Position numbers and translations under genes: made by a program
DNA from: Rahnella bonaserana
GTDB lineage: Bacteria; Pseudomonadota; Gammaproteobacteria; Enterobacterales; Enterobacteriaceae
Length of the DNA stretch: 64,000 nucleotides
NCBI RefSeq assembly: GCF_019049675.1
Contig: NZ_JAFMOW010000068.1
Location: 186,001 to 250,000, forward strand
Reading direction: 5' to 3'
Shown: positions 23,211 to 32,335 of the stretch, in pieces
How the letters are laid out: each line of letters starts with the position of its first letter
How positions within the stretch are numbered: the stretch's first letter is position 1
The notes under the pieces: model-generated
Seen by the model: only the letters and a program-made list of their open reading frames with translations
Database searches by the model: none
Told to the model about the DNA's origin: nothing

Positions 23211-23659
23211 ATTAACTCTCTTATTCAGGGCTATGCACTGCGCAACGAGATACTAGCAAAGCAGTATAACGTAAAAATTGACGTGGATCATACGAGGCGG
23301 TTTTTGGTGGTTTTCAATGTACTACTGAAGGGGTGCTTTTAGTGTTAACTTATTGATAATTATAGTGTAAAAACATTTTAATTTTTACAAATAAAGTTGA
23401 GGTGGCGCAAAATTATTTTCACTTTTAGGTAAATAATAAGGCCTCAATGTTAATTAATATCGTTAATTTAAGTTTGTAATTTTAACTTTGGTTCGGTGCA
23501 TAAAAAAACGTATAAAAATAAGTGTCATATTTTTATCGTGAAAATGACAAACGAACATTATTTCGCGCAGAATTACACGTCATTTTAATGCCTGAGTCAA
23601 ACCTTTGCCGATAAACCGAACAGTGCAAGCGAAGAACCTGCCTGGAAGGTACAAATAAA
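23211..23659 (-). promoter_or_regulatory. focA-pflB upstream control region
   Basis: An AT-rich stretch of about 450 bases with no gene. On the minus strand a perfect -10 hexamer TATAAT lies at 23359-23364, giving a leader of about 140 bases, but no good -35 is 16-18 bases away. Farther upstream are two ArcA-box-like blocks, GTTAATTAAT (23449-23458) and GTTAATTTAA (23462-23471). E. coli pfl is controlled by ArcA and FNR from several promoters. I found only an FNR half-site here, not a full one. Confidence 0.5.
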
Positions 23660-23687
23660 AAAGCCAGCAGGGGATCCCGCTGGCTTT
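23660..23687 (-). terminator. ycaO terminator
   Basis: AAAGCCAGC (23660-23668) pairs with GCTGGCTTT (23679-23687), with an inner GGG/CCC pair in the loop. A and T runs flank it. It lies downstream of ycaO on the minus strand. Confidence 0.8.
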
Positions 23688-23712
23688 AATCACTTTATGA
23701 TTGTCTGTGCGA

Positions 23713-25476
23713 TTACGCTTTCGACCAATGACGACGTTTTGCCACTTGCAGTTTTTCGTATGCTCCAAGCAGAGCCTGATGAGCCGGCAATGCTTTCAGT
23801 TCAGGATCGACAGCAAACAGGCTGTGGAAACGCACTTCGCCGCTGATTGCTGCAGAAGCATCTTCAACCGCTTTCTGACCATACATTTTCACGAAGGCGT
23901 TATAGTACTGCGCAGGTTCGCGATCTTCTTCCAGAGACAGCTGCAACAGTGTTTGCAGGCAACGGTAGTAGTTGTTGCGCTCATCGGTGTAAACAGAAGA
24001 GTTGAACTCATGCGCCCATTCAGCCCAGGTCAGCGCCTGATCTAAATCACCACCAGCCAGCGCCAGCATAGATTTCAGCTCGCCGACACGCAGCGTGTAC
24101 CAGCCGTTGTCTTTGCCGCTTGCAATGCCCAGCAGTTCGCGCACGCGGGTGAAGTCATCCAGACCTTCATCATCAAGCTGAGTAATCATCTCAAGATAGG
24201 TTTCTTTTGGCAGATCACTGTCCGGCAGCGCCAGCAATTGATCACGCAGATGCGCACCCATGCTGTTGTTTGCCAGCAGCAAATCTTCAGCAGGATAAAT
24301 GTCGGACATGCCCGGAACGATAATGCGGCAGGCATACACGTCCAGATGCTCGTAGTCCGCGATATACACTTCCGCATCTTCTTTATCGAAGATAGCCATC
24401 AGAGTGGCGAATTCTTCTTCGGTGGTGCCACTGAAGCTCCAGTCAGCAAACGGATAGTCTGCGTCCTGCTTGAACATGTCCCACGAAATGAGACCGCTTG
24501 AATCGATGAAGTGAGTTTCAAGGTTGGCGTGCTCGGCCACTTCCTCGTCATCGAAAGTCGGTGCAGTGAAGACATCCAGATCTTTCAGGCTGCGGCCCTG
24601 CAACAGCTCAGTGACGGTACGTTCCAGTGCCACACCGAAATCAGGATGCGCACCAAAAGAAGCGAAACAGGTGCCGTTCGCCGGGTTGAACAGAACCACA
24701 CAAATAACCGGATAATTCCCGCCCAGAGAGGCGTCATAAGAAAGAATAGGGAAACCTTCTTCTTCCAGTTTGGCGATGGCTTCGACCACACCAGGATAGC
24801 GCGCCAGAACCTCAGCAGGAATTTCTGGAAGGCTGATGGATTCTGCAATGATGCGGTTTTTGACATAACGCTCGAAGACTTCTGAAAGCCCCTGAACACG
24901 CGCTTCATTGGCGGTATTGCCAGCAGACATCCCGTTGGAAACGTACAGGTTGCCGATGATGTTCATCGGAATATAAACGGTCTGCAAATCTGACTGGCGG
25001 GTAAACGGCAGCGCGCAGATACCGCGATCAGGATTGCCGGACTGCAGGTCGATCAGATCGCTGGCAACCAGTTCTTTATCGGCGTCATAAAAATCGTGCA
25101 GGCGGTCATCCAGAATGCCAGCGGGCAGGCTGTCGTCTTCCGGCTGCGGGAACCACTTCTCATTCGGATAATGGACGAAATCGCCATTGGCAATGTCTTT
25201 GCCGAGATAGAAATCGGCGAAGAAATAGTTGGTCGACAGACGCTCAAAATATTCACCCAGAGCAGAAGCCAGAGCGGCTTTTTTGCTGGCACCTTTACCG
25301 TTGGTGAAGCACAGCGGGCAGTCGCGGTCGCGAATGTGCACTGACCAGACGTGGGGAACCGGATTCAGCCACGAAGCTTCTTCGATATTAAAGCCGAGAT
25401 CGGTGAGTTTTTGTTGGAAGCGGGAAATGGAGTCTTCCAGCGCCGCGTCTTTACCAGGAATAAAAGTTTGCGTCAT
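23713..25476 (-). CDS. ycaO: YcaO, accessory factor for ribosomal protein S12 beta-methylthiolation
   Basis: A 587-residue founding member of the YcaO superfamily (ATP-dependent backbone activation). E. coli YcaO helps RimO modify Asp of ribosomal protein S12. The YcaO core (about 50-390) holds family segments such as NGKGASKKAALASALGEYFE, VQGLSEVFERYVKNRIIAES and FGVALERTVTELLQG. A TPR-like C-terminal region follows (AMLALAGGDLDQALTWAEWA). The start at 25476 (MTQTFIPGKDAALEDSI) matches E. coli; 21 extra in-frame codons upstream have no homology. Divergent from ycaP, as in E. coli. Confidence 0.95.
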   Translation of the reverse strand: MTQTFIPGKDAALEDSISRFQQKLTDLGFNIEEASWLNPVPHVWSVHIRDRDCPLCFTNGKGASKKAALASALGEYFERLSTNYFFADFYLGKDIANGDFVHYPNEKWFPQPEDDSLPAGILDDRLHDFYDADKELVASDLIDLQSGNPDRGICALPFTRQSDLQTVYIPMNIIGNLYVSNGMSAGNTANEARVQGLSEVFERYVKNRIIAESISLPEIPAEVLARYPGVVEAIAKLEEEGFPILSYDASLGGNYPVICVVLFNPANGTCFASFGAHPDFGVALERTVTELLQGRSLKDLDVFTAPTFDDEEVAEHANLETHFIDSSGLISWDMFKQDADYPFADWSFSGTTEEEFATLMAIFDKEDAEVYIADYEHLDVYACRIIVPGMSDIYPAEDLLLANNSMGAHLRDQLLALPDSDLPKETYLEMITQLDDEGLDDFTRVRELLGIASGKDNGWYTLRVGELKSMLALAGGDLDQALTWAEWAHEFNSSVYTDERNNYYRCLQTLLQLSLEEDREPAQYYNAFVKMYGQKAVEDASAAISGEVRFHSLFAVDPELKALPAHQALLGAYEKLQVAKRRHWSKA

Positions 25477-25636
25477 TGAGTTCACTTTTGAGCGTGCTAA
25501 AAACGCGCAATGATACGGGGTTTTGCGTATTAGCTCCATGTATTCGTGTTAAGAATGTAATCGCGTTGTAACGCGCTAAGCTTGTATGTAGATCTGCGGT
25601 CCCTAAGCCGCTGTTTTCTCATCCCGTGAGGCGTCT

Positions 25637-26326
25637 ATGCAGGCTTTTGATATCAAACGTATGACACTGGATAAGTTCCCACTGGAGTATCTGGGAGAAG
25701 TAACATTCCGCTGTTTTTTCATCTTCGTGGTGGTGTTTATATTTCTGAAACTCACCGGACGGCGCGGGGTTAATCAGCTTTCATTATTTGAAGTGGTGAT
25801 TATTCTGACGCTGGGGTCCGCGGCCGGTGACGTCACTTTTTATGATGATGTGCCCCTCCTGCCTGTGTTTGCGGTCTTTTTCTCCATTCTTCTGCTGTAT
25901 CGTCTTTCCACCTGGCTGATGGATAAAAGCCGCTATTTCCAGAACTGGATGGAAGGTAAACCGCTGATCATCATTCGCGACGGTGTGTTCGAGTGGGAAA
26001 CCATGGCGAGAGAAAATATTACCAAAGGCGAGTTTTATATGGAGCTGCGGCAGAAAGGTGTCGAACATCTCGGCCAGGTCCGGCTGGCATTTCTGGAAGC
26101 CAATGGCGGACTGAGCGTCTACTTCCGCCAGGATGACGATGTGGAGCCAGGGTTGCCCGTTTTACCCGAAGACTACATTGATATCGAAACCCTGATGTTG
26201 ACCAGCGGGCTCTATGCCTGCCATCGATGCAGCTTGATTAAGTCATTCAAAGTAGGTGAAAAAGCCACCTGCCCGCGGTGTCAGAATATCACCTGGGTGA
26301 GGGCACTGAGCACTGTGCGGGTGTGA
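25637..26326 (+). CDS. ycaP: DUF421/YetF-family membrane protein YcaP
   Basis: A 229-residue inner-membrane protein with about three N-terminal transmembrane helices (roughly 20-100) and a cytoplasmic DUF421 domain (LEGKPLIIIRDG-like segment and ELRQKGVEHLGQVRLAFLE). The C-terminal tail has a zinc-ribbon pattern, CHRC...CPRC, seen also in E. coli YcaP (230 residues). Function is unknown. GTGAGG lies about 8 bases before ATG 25637. It sits between divergent ycaO and serC, as in E. coli. Confidence 0.92.
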   Translation: MQAFDIKRMTLDKFPLEYLGEVTFRCFFIFVVVFIFLKLTGRRGVNQLSLFEVVIILTLGSAAGDVTFYDDVPLLPVFAVFFSILLLYRLSTWLMDKSRYFQNWMEGKPLIIIRDGVFEWETMARENITKGEFYMELRQKGVEHLGQVRLAFLEANGGLSVYFRQDDDVEPGLPVLPEDYIDIETLMLTSGLYACHRCSLIKSFKVGEKATCPRCQNITWVRALSTVRV

Positions 26327-26370
26327 ACAGATAATCCTGTTAAATTAGCTTTCCAGGGAGGAAAGAACCT

Positions 26371-26386
26371 TGTGACGCAGATCTCA
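26371..26386. promoter_or_regulatory. Weak CRP-like site upstream of serC
   Basis: TGTGACGCAGATCTCA has a perfect left half (TGTGA) and four of five in the right half (TCTCA against TCACA). It lies about 120 bases before serC. E. coli serC is reported to respond to CRP and Lrp, which makes it plausible, not proven. Confidence 0.4.
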
Positions 26387-26498
26387 ACGCGCTTTATCAG
26401 GTCATGAGGAATAACCGTTGCAGATGGCTTGTTTCGAATGATAAAACCGGTAAATTAAAGGTAACTATGTGGCTGTCTCAGAGAAGTGGTGAGGGGAA

Positions 26499-27584
26499 AT
26501 GACTCAGGTTTATAATTTTAGTGCAGGTCCGGCAATGATCCCGGCTGAAGTGTTGCGTCGTGCGGAACAGGAACTTTGTAACTGGCACGGACTGGGTACC
26601 TCGGTGATGGAAATCAGTCACCGCAGTAAGGAGTTTATCCAGGTTGCTGAAGAGTCCGAAAAGGATATCCGTGATCTGCTCAATATTCCCTTGAACTACA
26701 AAGTGCTCTTTTGCCACGGCGGCGCCCGCGCACAATTTGCTGCTGTGCCAATGAACCTGCTGGGTGATAAATCCTCTGCCGATTATATTGATGGCGGTTA
26801 CTGGGCTCACAGCGCAGTCAACGAAGCGAAGAAATATTGCACACCGAATGTCATTGATGTCACGACGACCGTCGACGGTAAACGTGGCATTCTGCCAATG
26901 AATGAATGGAAGCTGAATGCCGATTCTGCCTACGTTCATTACTGCCCGAATGAAACTATCGATGGTATCGCTATCGATGAAGTGCCTGATTTTGGTGATA
27001 AAATCGTCGTGGCGGATTATTCATCCTGCATTCTCTCCCGCCCGATTGATGTCAGCCGTTTTGGTGTGATTTATGCCGGCGCACAGAAAAATATCGGTCC
27101 TGCCGGCCTGACTCTGGTTATCGTTCGTGAAGACCTGCTGGGCAAAGCGCGCACTGAATTGCCTTCTATCCTCGATTATACCGTGCTGGCTGAGAACGAC
27201 TCTATGTTCAATACCCCGCCGACGTTCGCGTGGTATTTGTCAGGCATGGTATTCAAGTGGCTGAAAGAACAGGGTGGTCTGCGTGAAATGGAAAAACGCA
27301 ACCGCGCGAAAGCCGAACTGTTGTATGGTGCTATCGACCGTACCGGTTTCTACCGTAATCCGGTCGCTGCGGAAAACCGTTCGTGGATGAACGTTCCTTT
27401 CCAGATGGCTGATGCTTCTCTGGACAAACTGTTCCTGGATCAGGCGCAGGAAGCCGGTCTGCATGCACTTAAAGGTCACCGTGTGGCTGGTGGTATGCGT
27501 GCATCTATTTATAATGCGATGCCGATTGAAGGTGTTAAAGCACTGACCGACTTCATGGCGGAATTTGAAAAACGCCACGGCTAA
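26499..27584 (+). CDS. serC: Phosphoserine/phosphohydroxythreonine aminotransferase SerC
   Basis: A 361-residue PLP-dependent class V aminotransferase used in both serine synthesis and pyridoxal-phosphate synthesis. The PLP lysine is Lys197 in [12 protein letters not shown]; substrate-binding segments [24 protein letters not shown] and [16 protein letters not shown] are clear. Length is one residue shorter than E. coli. The start at 26499 has GAGGGGA directly upstream. It is the first gene of the serC-aroA operon; a terminator-like hairpin separates the two. Confidence 0.97.
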   Translation: MTQVYNFSAGPAMIPAEVLRRAEQELCNWHGLGTSVMEISHRSKEFIQVAEESEKDIRDLLNIPLNYKVLFCHGGARAQFAAVPMNLLGDKSSADYIDGGYWAHSAVNEAKKYCTPNVIDVTTTVDGKRGILPMNEWKLNADSAYVHYCPNETIDGIAIDEVPDFGDKIVVADYSSCILSRPIDVSRFGVIYAGAQKNIGPAGLTLVIVREDLLGKARTELPSILDYTVLAENDSMFNTPPTFAWYLSGMVFKWLKEQGGLREMEKRNRAKAELLYGAIDRTGFYRNPVAAENRSWMNVPFQMADASLDKLFLDQAQEAGLHALKGHRVAGGMRASIYNAMPIEGVKALTDFMAEFEKRHG

Positions 27585-27630
27585 GTGTGCTGGCTTTCGG
27601 GCAAGCAGAATGCTTAAGTAAGAAGCCTTA

Positions 27631-27664
27631 AAAATGACCCCGGCTCAATGTCCGGGGTCATTTT
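27631..27664 (+). terminator. Terminator-like hairpin between serC and aroA
   Basis: AAAATGACCCCGG (27631-27643) pairs with CCGGGGTCATTTT (27652-27664), a 13-base perfect stem ending in a T run. It lies inside an operon, 25 bases before aroA, so it probably lowers aroA expression relative to serC. Confidence 0.8.
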
Positions 27665-27688
27665 ATGAAATGAAGAATTGGAGAAAGA

Positions 27689-28972
27689 GTGGAATCCCTG
27701 ACATTACAACCCGTTGCGCTGGTTAACGGCAGCATCAATTTACCCGGCTCGAAAAGTGTTTCTAACCGCGCGCTTTTACTGGCTGCTTTTGCACAGGGCA
27801 CTACCCGCCTGACTAATCTTCTCGACAGCGACGACGTGCGCCATATGCTTAATGCGCTGACGCAATTGGGCGTTACGCACCGTTTATCGGCGGATCGTAC
27901 CGAATGCGAAATTGATGGTCTGGGCAACGCTTTTTCCAATGCTAAAGGTCTGGAACTGTTTCTTGGCAATGCGGGTACCGCAATGCGTCCGCTGGCAGCC
28001 GCATTATGCCTGGGCGAACAGGATGTCGTGCTGACCGGTGAACCGCGCATGAAAGAGCGTCCGATCGGCCATCTGGTGGATGCACTACGTCAGGGCGGCG
28101 CGCAGATTGATTATCTGGAGCAGGAAAATTATCCGCCGTTGCGTCTGCGCGGTGGTTTTAGTGGTGGAGATGTCAGTGTTGATGGCAGCGTTTCCAGCCA
28201 GTTCCTGACCGCGCTGTTAATGACAGCTCCGCTGGCAGGCAACGACACGACGATTCAGATTAAAGGTGATCTGGTTTCCAAACCTTATATCGATATCACC
28301 CTTAATCTGATGAAAACGTTTGGTATTGAAGTGGAAAATCACCAGTATCAGAAATTCATCATCAAAGGGCGTAAGCAATACGTGTCTCCAGGTTCTTATC
28401 TGGTCGAAGGCGATGCGTCTTCTGCGTCCTATTTTCTGGCTGCTGCGGCAATTAAAGGCGGTACGGTACGTGTGACAGGTATCGGCAAAAACAGCATGCA
28501 GGGCGATATTCGTTTTGCAGACGTACTGGAAAAAATGGGCGCAACGATTCACTGGGCTGATGATTATATTGAATGCACCCGTGGCGAGCTGAAAGGCATC
28601 GACATGGATATGAACCATATCCCGGATGCGGCGATGACGATTGCTACCGCTGCATTGTTTGCCGAAGGCCCGACGACGCTGCGTAATATCTATAACTGGC
28701 GTGTTAAAGAGACCGATCGTCTGGCGGCGATGGCCACTGAATTGCGCAAAGTGGGTGCGACGGTAGAAGAGGGCGAAGATTACATTCGCGTTGAACCGCC
28801 GAAATCTCTGAAGTTTGCCGAGATCGGAACCTATAATGATCACCGCATGGCGATGTGTTTCTCGCTGGTGGCGTTATCGGATACACCGGTGACTATTCTC
28901 GACCCGAAATGCACGGCAAAAACATTCCCGGACTATTTTGATCGTCTGGCGGGAATCAGTACTCTGGCATAG
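27689..28972 (+). CDS. aroA: EPSP synthase AroA
   Basis: A 427-residue 3-phosphoshikimate 1-carboxyvinyltransferase, the sixth step of the shikimate pathway. It is a class I (glyphosate-sensitive type) enzyme by the segment [13 protein letters not shown] with an intact glycine and threonine-proline region; [11 protein letters not shown], the active-site NHIPDAAMT and WRVKETDR are present. Length equals E. coli. Translation starts at a GTG (27689, [15 protein letters not shown]) with GGAG about 7 bases upstream. The 3' terminator is at 28999. Confidence 0.97.
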   Translation: MESLTLQPVALVNGSINLPGSKSVSNRALLLAAFAQGTTRLTNLLDSDDVRHMLNALTQLGVTHRLSADRTECEIDGLGNAFSNAKGLELFLGNAGTAMRPLAAALCLGEQDVVLTGEPRMKERPIGHLVDALRQGGAQIDYLEQENYPPLRLRGGFSGGDVSVDGSVSSQFLTALLMTAPLAGNDTTIQIKGDLVSKPYIDITLNLMKTFGIEVENHQYQKFIIKGRKQYVSPGSYLVEGDASSASYFLAAAAIKGGTVRVTGIGKNSMQGDIRFADVLEKMGATIHWADDYIECTRGELKGIDMDMNHIPDAAMTIATAALFAEGPTTLRNIYNWRVKETDRLAAMATELRKVGATVEEGEDYIRVEPPKSLKFAEIGTYNDHRMAMCFSLVALSDTPVTILDPKCTAKTFPDYFDRLAGISTLA

Positions 28973-28998
28973 TCTTTCACTGTGAATGCCACTGAGCG

Positions 28999-29026
28999 AA
29001 CGGACATCACACGATGTCCGTTTTTT
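28999..29026 (+). terminator. aroA terminator
   Basis: CGGACATC (29001-29008) pairs with GATGTCCG (29013-29020) around ACAC, extended by AA/TT, and is followed by TTTTTTG. Confidence 0.9.
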
Positions 29027-29170
29027 GTTTTTAGGCTCAGAACCGTCCGCTTTTTAGGCAACCGAAAAAATGCGGGGTAACAGTTGTCGTAAAGGCAGCG
29101 TATAATGCCGCTCCTGAATTAGTCCTGTGAGGCTAATGAAGCGGGTATCCCCCACCGAAAGGAGACAAAA

Positions 29171-29869
29171 ATGACGGCTTTAGCCCCGGTGATCACCGTT
29201 GATGGGCCAAGTGGTGCAGGTAAAGGTACGTTATGTAAAGCGCTGGCCGAAGCCTTTAACTGGCATCTGCTCGATTCCGGCGCGATTTACCGCGTTTTAG
29301 CGCTGGCGGCTTTGCATCATCAGGTTGATATTGTCTCAGAAGAGGCGCTCGTTCCGCTTGCCGCACACCTCGATGTTCGTTTTGTGGCTCAGGACGGGCA
29401 GTTACACGTTATTTTAGAAGGTGAGGATGTTACCAACGAAATCCGCACCGAAACGGTTGGGAATACGGCGTCTCAGGCGGCCGCATTTCCCCGCGTTCGT
29501 GAGGCATTATTGCGCCGGCAGCGTGCATTCCGTGATAAACCGGGCCTGATTGCCGATGGTCGTGACATGGGCACGGTGGTTTTCCCTGATGCACCTGTAA
29601 AGATATTTCTGGATGCCAGTTCTGAAGAGCGTGCGAACAGAAGAATGCTACAGTTGCAGGAAAAAGGCTTTAGTGTTAACTTTGAACGGCTTTTAGCCGA
29701 GATCAAAGAACGCGATGATCGTGATCGTAATAGATCTATTGCGCCTTTAGTGGCTGCTTCTGATGCGTTATTGCTGGATTCAACCAGCATGTCCATCGAC
29801 GAAGTCATCGAAAAAGCGCTGGCTTATGCCACAGAAATTCTAGGATTGCCGCAAAAACAAACCCGGTAA
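29171..29869 (+). CDS. cmk: Cytidylate kinase
   Basis: A 232-residue (d)CMP kinase of the pyrimidine salvage pathway. The P-loop is GPSGAGKGT (12-20), the CMP-binding DSGAIYR and [13 protein letters not shown] segments follow, and the lid has [13 protein letters not shown]. It is five residues longer than E. coli Cmk (227). The start at 29171 has GGAGAC seven bases upstream. As in E. coli it precedes rpsA; an attenuator-like hairpin lies at 29882-29912. Confidence 0.96.
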   Translation: MTALAPVITVDGPSGAGKGTLCKALAEAFNWHLLDSGAIYRVLALAALHHQVDIVSEEALVPLAAHLDVRFVAQDGQLHVILEGEDVTNEIRTETVGNTASQAAAFPRVREALLRRQRAFRDKPGLIADGRDMGTVVFPDAPVKIFLDASSEERANRRMLQLQEKGFSVNFERLLAEIKERDDRDRNRSIAPLVAASDALLLDSTSMSIDEVIEKALAYATEILGLPQKQTR

Positions 29870-29881
29870 TCGAGCCTTGAT

Positions 29882-29912
29882 CTGGTGCTGAAGAATATTC
29901 AGTGCCAGTTTT
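29882..29912 (+). terminator. Terminator-like hairpin between cmk and rpsA
   Basis: CTGGTGCTGAA (29882-29892) pairs with TTCAGTGCCAG (29898-29908) through 11 pairs, two of them G-U, and is followed by TTTT. It may partly separate cmk from the strongly expressed rpsA. Confidence 0.55.
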
Positions 29913-30025
29913 GGCTATAGTTTTTTTTAACCTCGCCGCAAGGATCTGTAGCGGGGCATTTGAAACAACCCCATCCAGCAGGAAGCCAGATGGACGTTAA
30001 ACTTAAGAACCTAAAGATTATCAAC

Positions 30026-31699
30026 ATGACTGAATCTTTTGCTCAACTCTTTGAAGAATCCTTAAAAACAATCGAAACCCGTCCTGGTTCCATCGTTCGT
30101 GGTGTTGTTGTGTCTATCGACAAAGATATCGTACTGGTTGACGCCGGTCTGAAATCTGAGTCTGCAATCCCGGCAGAACAATTCAAAAACGCACAGGGCG
30201 AACTGGAAATCCAGGTTGGCGACGAAGTTGATGTTGCGCTGGACGCTGTTGAAGACGGCTTCGGTGAAACTCTGCTGTCCCGTGAAAAAGCTAAACGTCA
30301 TGAAGCTTGGATCACGCTGGAAAAAGCTTACGAAGAATCTGCAACTGTTACCGGTGTTATCAACGGTAAAGTTAAAGGCGGTTTCACTGTTGAGCTGAAC
30401 GGTATCCGTGCGTTCCTGCCAGGTTCACTGGTAGACGTTCGTCCTGTTCGCGACACGCTGCATCTCGAAGGCAAAGATCTTGAGTTCAAAGTCATCAAGC
30501 TGGACCAGAAACGCAACAACGTTGTTGTTTCCCGTCGTGCAGTAATTGAGTCTGAGAACAGCGCAGAGCGCGATCAGCTGCTGGAAAACCTGCAGGAAGG
30601 CATGGAAGTTAAAGGTATCGTTAAGAACCTCACTGACTACGGTGCATTCGTTGATCTGGGCGGCGTTGACGGCCTGCTGCACATCACTGACATGGCTTGG
30701 AAACGTGTTAAACACCCAAGCGAAATCGTTAATGTTGGCGATGAAATCACTGTTAAAGTCCTTAAATTCGACCGCGAACGTACCCGTGTGTCACTGGGTC
30801 TGAAACAACTGGGCGAAGATCCATGGGTCGCTATCGCTAAACGTTACCCTGAAGGTACTAAACTGACTGGTCGCGTTACTAACCTGACTGATTACGGCTG
30901 CTTCGTAGAAATCGAAGAAGGCGTTGAAGGTCTGGTTCACGTTTCTGAAATGGATTGGACTAACAAAAACATCCACCCATCTAAAGTTGTTAACGTGGGC
31001 GATGTTGTTGAAGTTATGGTTCTGGATATCGACGAAGAACGTCGTCGTATCTCCCTGGGCCTGAAACAATGCAAAAACAACCCATGGCAGCAGTTTGCAG
31101 AAACCCACAACAAGAACGACCGCGTTGAAGGTAAAATCAAGTCAATCACTGACTTCGGTATCTTCATTGGTCTGGACGGCGGCATCGACGGCCTGGTTCA
31201 CCTGTCTGACATCTCCTGGAACGTTGCAGGCGAAGAAGCAGTACGTGAATACAAAAAAGGCGACGAAATCGCAGCTGTGGTCCTGCAAGTTGACGCAGAA
31301 CGTGAACGTATCTCCCTGGGCGTGAAACAACTGGCTGAAGATCCATTCAATAACTACCTGTCTGTTAACAAGAAAGGTACTATTGTTACTGGTAAAGTCA
31401 CTGCAGTTGACGCCAAAGGTGCTACAGTTGAATTAGCTGGTGGCGTAGAAGGTTACCTGCGCGCTTCAGAAGCTTCTCGCGACCGTATTGAAGACGCAAC
31501 TCTGGTTCTGAGCGTTGGTGATGAAGTTGAAGCTAAATTCACCGGTGTTGATCGTAAGAACCGCGTAGTAAGCCTGTCCGTCCGTGCTAAGGACGAAGCA
31601 GACGAGAAAGATGCAATCGCTGTTGTTAACAACAAACCAGATGAAAGCAACTTCTCTAACGCTATGGCTGAAGCGTTCAAAGCGGCAAAAGGCGAGTAA
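30026..31699 (+). CDS. rpsA: Ribosomal protein S1
   Basis: A 557-residue 30S protein that binds mRNA leaders; it has six S1 OB-fold repeats (about 20-90, 105-170, 190-260, 277-347, 364-434, 450-520). Length equals E. coli. The start at 30026 ([20 protein letters not shown]) is not preceded by a good Shine-Dalgarno sequence (CCTAAAGATTATCAAC), as known for E. coli rpsA, whose unusual initiation region is needed for S1 autoregulation. Upstream in-frame codons from 29960 show no homology. Codon use is strongly biased, as expected of a ribosomal protein. Confidence 0.98.
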   Translation: MTESFAQLFEESLKTIETRPGSIVRGVVVSIDKDIVLVDAGLKSESAIPAEQFKNAQGELEIQVGDEVDVALDAVEDGFGETLLSREKAKRHEAWITLEKAYEESATVTGVINGKVKGGFTVELNGIRAFLPGSLVDVRPVRDTLHLEGKDLEFKVIKLDQKRNNVVVSRRAVIESENSAERDQLLENLQEGMEVKGIVKNLTDYGAFVDLGGVDGLLHITDMAWKRVKHPSEIVNVGDEITVKVLKFDRERTRVSLGLKQLGEDPWVAIAKRYPEGTKLTGRVTNLTDYGCFVEIEEGVEGLVHVSEMDWTNKNIHPSKVVNVGDVVEVMVLDIDEERRRISLGLKQCKNNPWQQFAETHNKNDRVEGKIKSITDFGIFIGLDGGIDGLVHLSDISWNVAGEEAVREYKKGDEIAAVVLQVDAERERISLGVKQLAEDPFNNYLSVNKKGTIVTGKVTAVDAKGATVELAGGVEGYLRASEASRDRIEDATLVLSVGDEVEAKFTGVDRKNRVVSLSVRAKDEADEKDAIAVVNNKPDESNFSNAMAEAFKAAKGE

Positions 31700-31705
31700 T
31701 GACGG

Positions 31706-31724
31706 GGGGCAACTCTGTTGCCCC
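31706..31724. repeat. Hairpin between rpsA and ihfB
   Basis: GGGGCAAC (31706-31713) pairs perfectly with GTTGCCCC (31717-31724) around TCT. There is no T-tract. It could be a 3' stabiliser of rpsA mRNA or an RNase-processed site between the two genes. Confidence 0.5.
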
Positions 31725-31759
31725 GAAACGGTAGTTTAGCTGCAAAGCTTGGAGGTATT

Positions 31760-32044
31760 ATGACCAAGTCTGAACTTATTGAAAGACTTGCTGGCCAGCA
31801 CTCTCATATCCCGGCGAAAGCTGTTGAGGATGCAGTGAAAGAGATGCTTGAGCATATGGCTGCAACCTTGGCTGATGGTGAACGCATCGAAATCCGTGGG
31901 TTTGGCAGTTTTTCTCTTCACTACCGTGCTCCGCGTGTTGGGCGCAACCCTAAAACGGGTGATAAAGTTGAGCTGGACGGCAAGTACGTTCCTCACTTTA
32001 AACCAGGCAAAGAGTTGCGTGATCGCGCGAACATTTATGGTTAA
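31760..32044 (+). CDS. ihfB: Integration host factor beta subunit
   Basis: A 94-residue HU/IHF-family DNA-bending protein that pairs with IhfA. The beta-arm region [17 protein letters not shown] carries the signature and the intercalating proline (NPKTG). Length equals E. coli. The start at 31760 ([18 protein letters not shown]) has GGAGG six bases upstream; 14 in-frame codons further up are not homologous. It follows rpsA by 60 bases, as in E. coli. Confidence 0.98.
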   Translation: MTKSELIERLAGQHSHIPAKAVEDAVKEMLEHMAATLADGERIEIRGFGSFSLHYRAPRVGRNPKTGDKVELDGKYVPHFKPGKELRDRANIYG

Positions 32045-32083
32045 GGTTTCGGCCTGACATAAATGTCTGCCTATAGCGAACGT

Positions 32084-32116
32084 AAAACGGTACCTTTCGG
32101 GGTGCCGTTTTTTTTG
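32084..32116 (+). terminator. ihfB terminator
   Basis: AAAACGGTACC (32084-32094) pairs with GGTGCCGTTTT (32101-32111), one pair being G-U, and a run of eight T follows. It is a strong intrinsic terminator. Confidence 0.9.
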
Positions 32117-32335
32117 CTCTTTTTTGCCAAAATTAACCCTCCATAACCAGTCTCACTCCGATATTTTGCGTAATGTCTCGCATTGATTCTGTCTTCTGCT
32201 TGTCCCCCATGCGCCTAAAAATCATACTCCGGCACCGAAAGCTACAAAGCTACCGAAAGTATTGGTGGTTATACGTCAGGGAGTAAAAAAATAAAAATCT
32301 CAACGGATGAGGCTGCTGCAGCCGTCATAACCGGC

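Noticed and set aside
23351-23370. FNR site in the focA upstream region (TTGATAATTATAG)
   Set aside because: Only one half-site matches; the other half has two of five bases, so I did not call an FNR operator.
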